DNA from: Pseudomonadota bacterium
GTDB taxonomy: Bacteria; Pseudomonadota; Alphaproteobacteria; JAKJEU01
Direction: 5' to 3'
DNA length: 9,879 nt
NCBI GenBank assembly: GCA_022705265.1
Contig: JAKJEU010000041.1
Coordinates: 1-9,879, forward strand
Positions 5,767-9,879 of the stretch are shown piece after piece. A program made the translations under genes and the position numbers. The notes beneath the pieces were generated by a model. The model ran no database searches. It saw only the letters and a program-made list of their open reading frames with translations, and was not told the DNA's origin. Every line of letters begins with the position of its first letter. The stretch's first letter is position 1.

Positions 5767-7242
5767 ATGAAACACGATGATTTGATTATATATGAAATTT
5801 TTCCGCTTGCCTTTAAAACTTTGGAAAATTCTCCCTTTTACAATATAAAAAATCATCTTAAATACCTTAATAAAATTGGGGTAAATGCGATATGGCTTAC
5901 TCCTGTTTTTTTAAGCCCTTTTTGCGATTCTGGTTACGATGTTTCGGATTATTATTTAATAAACGAGGATTTAGGAAGTTTTAATGAGTTTAAGGATTTA
6001 ATCAAAACTGCAAATGAAGTTGGTATAAAAATAATTTTGGATTTTGTACCAAACCATACTTCAAACGAGCATGAATGGTTTAAAAAATCGGTTGCAAAGG
6101 ACGAATATTTCAAAGATTTTTACATATGGAAAAAAGGCATTGATGGTAACCCTCCTAACAACTGGCAATGTCAAAAAATAAAAGACAGCACTTGGAAATA
6201 TGTAAAGGAAAGAGACGAATATTACCTCCATATTTACAGCGATTTTCAACCAGATTTGAATTTTGAAAACGAAAATGTGATAAAAGAGCTTGGCAAAGCC
6301 ATGGCTTACTGGCTTAATCTTGGGGTTTTTGGGTTTCGCCTTGATGTCGTTAACAAAATCGCAAAAGATGTAAGCTTTCCAAACACAAAACAAGGCGAAA
6401 GTTCGGCTAAATATTATGTAAATTTGCCTCAATGCTTTCCCTTGATTGATAAATTAAAATCGGAAATCAAAAATCATTTCGAAGGCGATTTTTTCTTGCT
6501 CGGACAATTTTTAAACAATGAAAACGAACCAAGACTTGATTATATTTTGGAATTCAGTGCGTTAAGATATGGTCGTGGGGAAAATTACAAAAACCTTACA
6601 AACTTTACGATAAAAGACATTTTAAATGCCTATACAAAATGGTTAAAAGAAGACAAAAGCTTCCGTCAAACAACTTTTTTGGGCAATCACGACAGCCCTC
6701 GCCCAGTTTCAAGACACAACGACCAAGGATATGGTGAAATCATATCCAAATCCTTGGCAATTTTTACGATTATGTTAAGGGCGATACCAATTATTTATTT
6801 TGGTGAAGAGCTTGGAGTGAAAAATATCGCTTATGACGACATCAAAGATTACAAAGACATTCGCACGATAGAGGCTTATGAATTTTTAAAAAGCATTGGT
6901 GAAAACGAAAAAACCATAATGCAAGGTATTAAAAAATGGAGCCGTGATAATGCAAGATTTCATATCGATTTTACCAATTTTGAAAAGAACGAATTTTATA
7001 AACTTTATAAAACCTTGATACAATATCGCAAAGAAAATTTTGAAACTCTATCAAAGGGCGAATTAAACTTCTTTGAAACCTCGGAAATAATCGGTTATGA
7101 ATACAAAACCATAAACAAAGAAATAATGGTAATTATGAATTTAACCGACCACGAAATAACCCATGATTTCATTGGTTATAAGAATATTTTCAAAAACACA
7201 AATACCCTTAAACCATATGAAGCAACAGTTTTAGAAAAATAA
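5767..7242 (+). CDS. GH13 alpha-glucosidase-like protein with Glu-to-Gln at the catalytic acid
   Basis: A 491-residue glycoside hydrolase family 13 protein of the oligo-1,6-glucosidase/alpha-glucosidase branch, with no signal peptide, so cytoplasmic. Conserved regions: D54-SGYDVSDYY, region I DFVPNHTS (92-99), region V QPDLNFEN (161-168), region II GFRLDVVNK with the nucleophile D193, and region IV FLGNHDSPRPVSR (305-317) with the stabilising D309. The Val after D193 is the form known from alpha-1,6-specific isomaltases, as opposed to Thr in maltases. Region III, normally (V/L)GE with the acid/base Glu, reads LLGQF: codon CAA at 6505-6507 gives Q247. That should abolish or greatly lower hydrolysis. 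At 491 residues it is a little shorter than typical members (about 530-560). AAAGGA at 5755-5760 precedes ATG by 6 bases, spanning the stop of the GNAT gene. It could be a binding-only or repurposed GH13. Confidence 0.92.
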   Translation: MKHDDLIIYEIFPLAFKTLENSPFYNIKNHLKYLNKIGVNAIWLTPVFLSPFCDSGYDVSDYYLINEDLGSFNEFKDLIKTANEVGIKIILDFVPNHTSNEHEWFKKSVAKDEYFKDFYIWKKGIDGNPPNNWQCQKIKDSTWKYVKERDEYYLHIYSDFQPDLNFENENVIKELGKAMAYWLNLGVFGFRLDVVNKIAKDVSFPNTKQGESSAKYYVNLPQCFPLIDKLKSEIKNHFEGDFFLLGQFLNNENEPRLDYILEFSALRYGRGENYKNLTNFTIKDILNAYTKWLKEDKSFRQTTFLGNHDSPRPVSRHNDQGYGEIISKSLAIFTIMLRAIPIIYFGEELGVKNIAYDDIKDYKDIRTIEAYEFLKSIGENEKTIMQGIKKWSRDNARFHIDFTNFEKNEFYKLYKTLIQYRKENFETLSKGELNFFETSEIIGYEYKTINKEIMVIMNLTDHEITHDFIGYKNIFKNTNTLKPYEATVLEK

Positions 7243-7246
7243 TTAA

Positions 7247-7714
7247 TTAAACCAAATCGGTTGGAATGGCCTTTATAAAATCGATTAAATCCTTGGTGTT
7301 AAGGATTACTTGGAAACCTTTTGCGCCTGCACTTATGCAAGTTTTTTCATTCAACAAGCAACTTTCATCAATGAAAGTCTTAAACAATTTTTTCATACCA
7401 ATAGGAGAACATGCACCTCGTTCATATCCTGCGATTTTAAGCAAATCTTTGACCGCGACCATTTTGACCTTTTTATCCCCCATAGCCGTTGCGATTTTTT
7501 TCAAATCAGCCTCATGATTAACGGGGATTAAAACCACTGAAAAGCCGTTTTTTTCACCTTCGCAAACCAAAGTCTTAAAAACCATTTCCAAAGGCAAACC
7601 CACAGAATTTGCGACATATTCTCCGCTGAAATTATTTTCATCATATTCATATTCTTTTGGTTCGTATGCGATCTTTGCCTTGTCCAAAATTTGCATAACT
7701 TTTGTTTTTTTCAT
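7247..7714 (-). CDS. ybaK: Cys-tRNA(Pro)/Cys-tRNA(Cys) deacylase, YbaK/EbsC family
   Basis: A 155-residue trans-editing enzyme that removes Cys wrongly loaded on tRNA(Pro), acting in the cytoplasm after prolyl-tRNA synthetase. The family Lys is K47 in VFKTLV (45-50), PVNHEADLKK (64-73) follows, and the signature GYERGACSPIGMKK (96-109) is the YbaK form, with Ala where GG is usual. The length fits the family. Its start at 7714 is preceded on the minus strand by a purine-rich AAGAAG stretch, a modest ribosome binding site. Its stop lies 4 bases from the stop of the convergent GH13 gene, with no clear terminator between them, so the transcripts probably overlap at their 3' ends. It is divergent from the ybjQ-like gene across an 81-base AT-rich gap. 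Confidence 0.94.
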   Translation of the reverse strand: MKKTKVMQILDKAKIAYEPKEYEYDENNFSGEYVANSVGLPLEMVFKTLVCEGEKNGFSVVLIPVNHEADLKKIATAMGDKKVKMVAVKDLLKIAGYERGACSPIGMKKLFKTFIDESCLLNEKTCISAGAKGFQVILNTKDLIDFIKAIPTDLV

Positions 7715-7795
7715 GTTTTTTCTTCTTTTTTCAAATCTAATCTTTTATCATCATAATAATACTTAAAAAAAATTAAAAAAAGAGGAAAAATAAAA
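7715..7795. promoter_or_regulatory. AT-rich divergent promoter region between ybaK and the ybjQ-like gene
   Basis: This 81-base gap must hold the start signals for both genes. On the plus strand CATAAT (7752-7757) is a candidate -10. On the minus strand TATTAT (complement of 7753-7758) is a candidate -10 for ybaK. No convincing -35 box was found for either. AGAGGA at 7781-7786 is a good ribosome binding site for the plus-strand gene, 9 bases before its ATG. Confidence 0.35.
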
Positions 7796-8112
7796 ATGCT
7801 TATTACTACCACTTCTACTATCGAAGGTCGTGAAGTCGAATATCTTGGGCTTGTTGATGGAAGCGTTATTTCTGGGGTCAATTTTGTCCGCGACATTTTC
7901 GCAGGGTTTAGAGACTTTTTCGGCGGTCGTGCTAAATCCTATGAAAAGCCTTAGAAGATGCCAAAGAAGAAGCTTTAAAAGAAATGCTTGAAAAAGCAAA
8001 AGACATGAGAGCAGACGCAATAATTGGCGTTAACATCGGATTTGAAACTATCGGCATGAAAGGTTCTATGATGATGGTTATGGTTACTGGGACTGCTGTA
8101 AGGTTGAAATAA
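7796..8112 (+). pseudogene. YbjQ family (DUF74) protein, interrupted by a one-base frameshift
   Basis: Frame 1 runs from ATG 7796 to the TAG at 7952-7954 (52 codons: MLITTTSTIEGREVEYLG..., RDIFAGFRDFFGGRAKSYEKP). The frame one base back continues at once with ALEDAKEEALKEMLEKAK..., RADAIIGVNIGFETIG..., GSMMMVMVTGTAVRLK to the TAA at 8110-8112. Joined, they make a 105-residue protein that aligns end to end with E. coli YbjQ (107 residues; FRDFFAGIRD, GGRSGAYEKEL, GADAVVGIDIDYETVG, GSMLMVSVSGTAV). The break lies at A-A-A-A (7944-7947), where a fifth A would restore SYEKALEDA. So it is a one-base deletion in a homopolymer: a real mutation, a sequencing error, or a -1 slip at A-AAG. YbjQ proteins are small pentameric proteins of unknown function. 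The next gene overlaps by one base (TAATG). Confidence 0.88.
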
Positions 8113-8513
8113 TGATACAATATAAAAACATAAAAGAATTTTCCGAAAGCGAATTACAAGATTTATTTTTATCTGTGGAATGGTCTTCGGGAAAATATCC
8201 TGAAAAACTTGTGCTTGCGATGAGAAATTATTCTTATGTTTTTACAGCTTGGGACGAAGGTAAGCTTATCGGACTTATCAGTGCGATGGACGATGGAATT
8301 ATGACGGCTTATATCCATTATTTGCTTGTCGATCCAAAATATCAAAAAATGGGCATTGGCAAAGGGTTGGTTGACCTTATGAAACAAGTTTATAAGGATT
8401 ATTTGCGAATTGTGCTTGTGGCTTATGATGAACAAATCAAATTTTATGAAGCTTGCGGTTTTACAAAAGGCGATAAATCCAGCCCTATGTTCATTACTTC
8501 GTTATCAACTTAA
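8112..8513 (+). CDS. GNAT N-acetyltransferase, compact type
   Basis: A 133-residue single-domain GNAT acetyltransferase. The beta4 strand and acetyl-CoA loop are YIHYLLVDPKYQKMGIGKGLV (67-87) with Q78-K-M-G81-I-G83-K, an exact Q-x-x-G-x-G match. The C-terminal FYEACGF (111-117) is the standard end motif of small-molecule and peptide GNATs. It begins LSVEWSSGKYPEKL..AMRNY, a form common in short uncharacterised acetyltransferases. It is not close to the two RimJ/RimL-type GNATs in this window. The start overlaps the stop of the ybjQ-like frame by one base and has TAAGG at 8099-8103, so expression is probably coupled to that gene. The Nudix gene follows 13 bases after its stop. The substrate is unknown. 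Confidence 0.92.
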   Translation: MIQYKNIKEFSESELQDLFLSVEWSSGKYPEKLVLAMRNYSYVFTAWDEGKLIGLISAMDDGIMTAYIHYLLVDPKYQKMGIGKGLVDLMKQVYKDYLRIVLVAYDEQIKFYEACGFTKGDKSSPMFITSLST

Positions 8514-8526
8514 AGGCTTATTTAAA

Positions 8527-8955
8527 ATGAAAACCATAAAAGCAACTTTGTCGTGCATAATTGATGAAAAAAATCAAAAAATTCTTATGATTTATAAGAA
8601 ACGAGGCTTTGGCGAAGGAAAATTCAATTTTCCAGGTGGTAAAGTCAATGAAAAAGAAAGCTTTTATGACGCTTGTATCCGTGAAACAAAGGAAGAAACA
8701 GGCATAACCATAATCGACCCAAAATTACTTGGCAAGCTTGAATTTATGCCTCCTGACAATTCTTATTACATCAGAGGCGGTGTGTTTTTATCCACAAAAT
8801 ATGAAGGAGAGCTTGTCAAAGATTGTGAAGAATGTTCTTGTTTTTGGCAAGACATCGATAAAATTCCATATGATAAAATGTGGAGCTCTGATAAAACTTG
8901 GGTTCCAAGGCTTCTTAACAAGGAAAAGTTTTATTACAAATTTTTCACCGAATAA
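8527..8955 (+). CDS. Nudix hydrolase, MTH1-like oxidised purine nucleoside triphosphatase
   Basis: A 142-residue Nudix enzyme. The Nudix box is complete: G38-x5-E44-x7-R52-E53-x2-E56-E57-x-G59-I60. It follows human MTH1 closely outside the box: GFGEGKFNFPGGKV (27-40) contains the Asn (N34) that matches MTH1 N33, and FWQDIDKIPYDKMWSSDKTW (106-125) aligns with the MTH1 base-binding segment (W117-P-D119-D120). Here W119 and D122 are kept, but the first of the two Asp is S121. The family removes 8-oxo-dGTP and 2-oxo-dATP from the nucleotide pool. The start at 8527 is chosen because the upstream in-frame ATGs lie inside the GNAT gene, family similarity begins here, and TAAAGG (8511-8516) precedes it. 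It is convergent with the ankyrin gene, with 1 base between stops. Confidence 0.9.
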   Translation: MKTIKATLSCIIDEKNQKILMIYKKRGFGEGKFNFPGGKVNEKESFYDACIRETKEETGITIIDPKLLGKLEFMPPDNSYYIRGGVFLSTKYEGELVKDCEECSCFWQDIDKIPYDKMWSSDKTWVPRLLNKEKFYYKFFTE

Positions 8956-8956
8956 A

Positions 8957-9793
8957 TTATCTTGATTTCAGCTTGTCTTTTAAAAAACTTACTACTGGAA
9001 TTTTTTTAACAAAGGTATCTCTTTTAAAACTTGCCAAATATTCTTTGTCGTTTTTTTCTTTTACAAAATCTTCAATTCCTCTTGAAGCTACTTTACTTGA
9101 ATAAGGAATATCAAATGCCTTTAAAAGATTAATTGCGCCCCGAACATTTCCATTTTTTGCCGCAACATCGAAAAAAGTCTCGTTATTTTTGTTTTTAAGA
9201 CCAAAGAATTTTTCCAAATCAACTTTATTCACATTTTGGCTTTCTTTTATAATTTCCATCGCTTCAACCATAGGAAAAGACTTCTTGCTCCAATTTACCT
9301 TTTTCTTTGCCGCAACATGAAGAAAGGTTTCCTTTCTGCTGTTCAATTTAAAAAAGGCAGGACTTACATCAAGCCCTACCTTTATCAATTCGACCACCTC
9401 TTTCATTCCACCTTTTAATGCTGCATTATGGATGAAAGTGTTTCCAATATTTGTTTGCTTATCAACAGATTCGGTAAAATCAAACCCTCTTTTTTGTAAC
9501 TTTTTTATATTTCCGAGTTTAGAAGCCAAAGCCGCCTCATGTAAAACCGTTCGGCCTTGCTTATTTTGTTCATTTAATATTGGTTTTATATCAACCTTTG
9601 CAACACTTGTCATAATCATCAAAGGGTCAAGAGAATTAGCTTTTATAACATTGAATAAAAAAGTATTTCCCAAATCGTCTCGTTTATCTATGACTGATTG
9701 GATATCTTTTCCTTCTTCCATCGCATCACCGATAAACTTATACATATTGTCTTTTTTAGACGCTTTAAGAAGTTCTTCCCCAACATTATCCAT
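8957..9793 (-). CDS. Ankyrin-repeat protein
   Basis: A 278-residue protein made largely of degenerate ankyrin repeats, a protein-binding scaffold. About five repeats can be seen by the (G/N)xTxxHxAA core: LGNTFLFNVI (41-50), GRTVLHEAAL (80-89), GNTFIHNAALKG (117-128), KETFLHVAAKK (154-164) and NETFFDVAAKNG (204-215). The N-terminal 40 residues are charged and the C-terminal 45 are basic and Lys-rich, outside the repeats. No signal peptide or membrane segment is visible, so it is cytoplasmic unless exported by a dedicated system. AAGGAG (complement of 9804-9809) lies 10 bases before the ATG. It is a single-gene unit with its own promoter. Ankyrin proteins in host-associated bacteria can be effectors, but nothing in this sequence shows secretion. 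The partner is unknown. Confidence 0.88.
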   Translation of the reverse strand: MDNVGEELLKASKKDNMYKFIGDAMEEGKDIQSVIDKRDDLGNTFLFNVIKANSLDPLMIMTSVAKVDIKPILNEQNKQGRTVLHEAALASKLGNIKKLQKRGFDFTESVDKQTNIGNTFIHNAALKGGMKEVVELIKVGLDVSPAFFKLNSRKETFLHVAAKKKVNWSKKSFPMVEAMEIIKESQNVNKVDLEKFFGLKNKNNETFFDVAAKNGNVRGAINLLKAFDIPYSSKVASRGIEDFVKEKNDKEYLASFKRDTFVKKIPVVSFLKDKLKSR

Positions 9794-9816
9794 TGTTTTA
9801 AGTCTCCTTTTTCATT

Positions 9817-9856
9817 ACGAGAATATATAAACTAATTATATATATCGTACTCTCGT
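9817..9856. repeat. Inverted repeat over the ankyrin gene promoter
   Basis: ACGAGA-ATATATA (9817-9829) pairs with TATATAT (9839-9845) and, after a 5-base bulge (CGTAC), TCTCGT (9851-9856). The arms enclose the -10 box: one lies in the spacer between -35 and -10, the other just past the predicted transcript start. This is the usual place for a repressor operator. The central part is AT alternation, which is self-complementary by nature, so the significant part is the 6-base ACGAGA/TCTCGT pair. Confidence 0.5.
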
Positions 9857-9864
9857 TTAGACAA
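9835..9864 (-). promoter_or_regulatory. Promoter of the ankyrin-repeat gene
   Basis: On the minus strand TTGTCT (complement of 9859-9864, 4 of 6 matches to TTGACA) is followed after 18 bases by a perfect TATAAT (complement of 9835-9840). This places the transcript start near 9828 and leaves a leader of about 35 bases with a strong ribosome binding site. Confidence 0.65.
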
Positions 9865-9879
9865 AAAAACAACCCTTTA

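Noticed and set aside
6061..6432. A 123-codon minus-strand frame inside the GH13 gene
   Set aside because: It lies wholly within a well-supported gene, its translation is Phe/Ile-rich antisense sequence, and it has no ribosome binding site or family match.
7252..7264. Small hairpin CCAA-N5-TTGG as a possible terminator between GH13 and ybaK
   Set aside because: It has only four pairs, no T run, and lies inside the ybaK coding end.
7711..8120. Minus-strand open frames opposite the ybjQ-like gene
   Set aside because: Their peptides look like no family, and they appear only because the true plus-strand frame is broken; the plus strand gives a clear YbjQ match.
8410..8526. A longer version of the Nudix protein starting at ATG 8410
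   Set aside because: The extra 39 residues lie inside the GNAT gene in another frame and match nothing in Nudix proteins. The start at 8527 has a ribosome binding site and fits the family length.
9432..9830. A plus-strand frame opposite the ankyrin gene
   Set aside because: The minus strand shows repeated ankyrin cores, a strong ribosome binding site and a promoter; the plus-strand peptide shows none of these.
1..9879. Possible defence system, toxin-antitoxin pair, CRISPR array, insertion sequence or tRNA gene
   Set aside because: Nothing in the gene content or repeats supports any of these. The GNATs lack the partner DUF1778/RHH-type antitoxin gene expected of a GNAT toxin pair, and no spaced repeat array, transposase or cloverleaf was seen.

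Overview
The window is AT-rich (roughly one third G+C by eye) and densely packed with genes. It suggests a Gram-negative bacterium, because it carries kdsB, which activates Kdo for lipopolysaccharide. An alphaproteobacterium is the best guess: the KdsB Mg-site loop, the TIGR01459-type HAD protein and the QxHxH-type HIT protein all look like forms I associate with that class. This is inference from remembered family features, not a search. The low G+C and small intergenic gaps would suit a host-associated lineage, but that is not proven.

Layout. (1) Positions 1-2924, plus strand: the tail of a probable BioY biotin transporter, a RimJ/RimL-type GNAT acetyltransferase, a HAD class IIA protein, a HIT-like protein and kdsB. 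The last three abut with no spacer and end at a strong intrinsic terminator. (2) Positions 2925-3945: one AraC-family regulator with a GyrI-like effector-binding domain. It has a pair of direct repeats upstream and its own terminator. (3) Positions 3946-7242: nhaA (Na+/H+ antiporter), a second RimJ/RimL-type GNAT and a GH13 alpha-glucosidase-like protein, all overlapping or closely coupled. (4) Positions 7247-7714, minus strand: ybaK (mis-acylated tRNA editing). (5) Positions 7796-8955, plus strand: a ybjQ-family gene broken by one base, a third GNAT and an MTH1-like Nudix hydrolase. (6) Positions 8957-9793, minus strand: an ankyrin-repeat protein with a good promoter inside an inverted repeat.

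How the genes relate. KdsB is the one clear envelope biosynthesis enzyme. NhaA handles sodium and pH stress. YbaK and the Nudix enzyme are quality-control functions (tRNA and nucleotide pool). The three GNATs have no assignable substrates. Most of the window reads as ordinary chromosomal housekeeping and stress genes. I see no mobile element, CRISPR array, RNA gene or obvious new multi-gene system.

The points most worth a second look are the GH13 protein, whose catalytic acid/base Glu is Gln; the single-base ybjQ frameshift; a strong internal ribosome binding site that could release the effector domain of the AraC regulator as a separate protein; and the inverted repeat over the ankyrin gene promoter.
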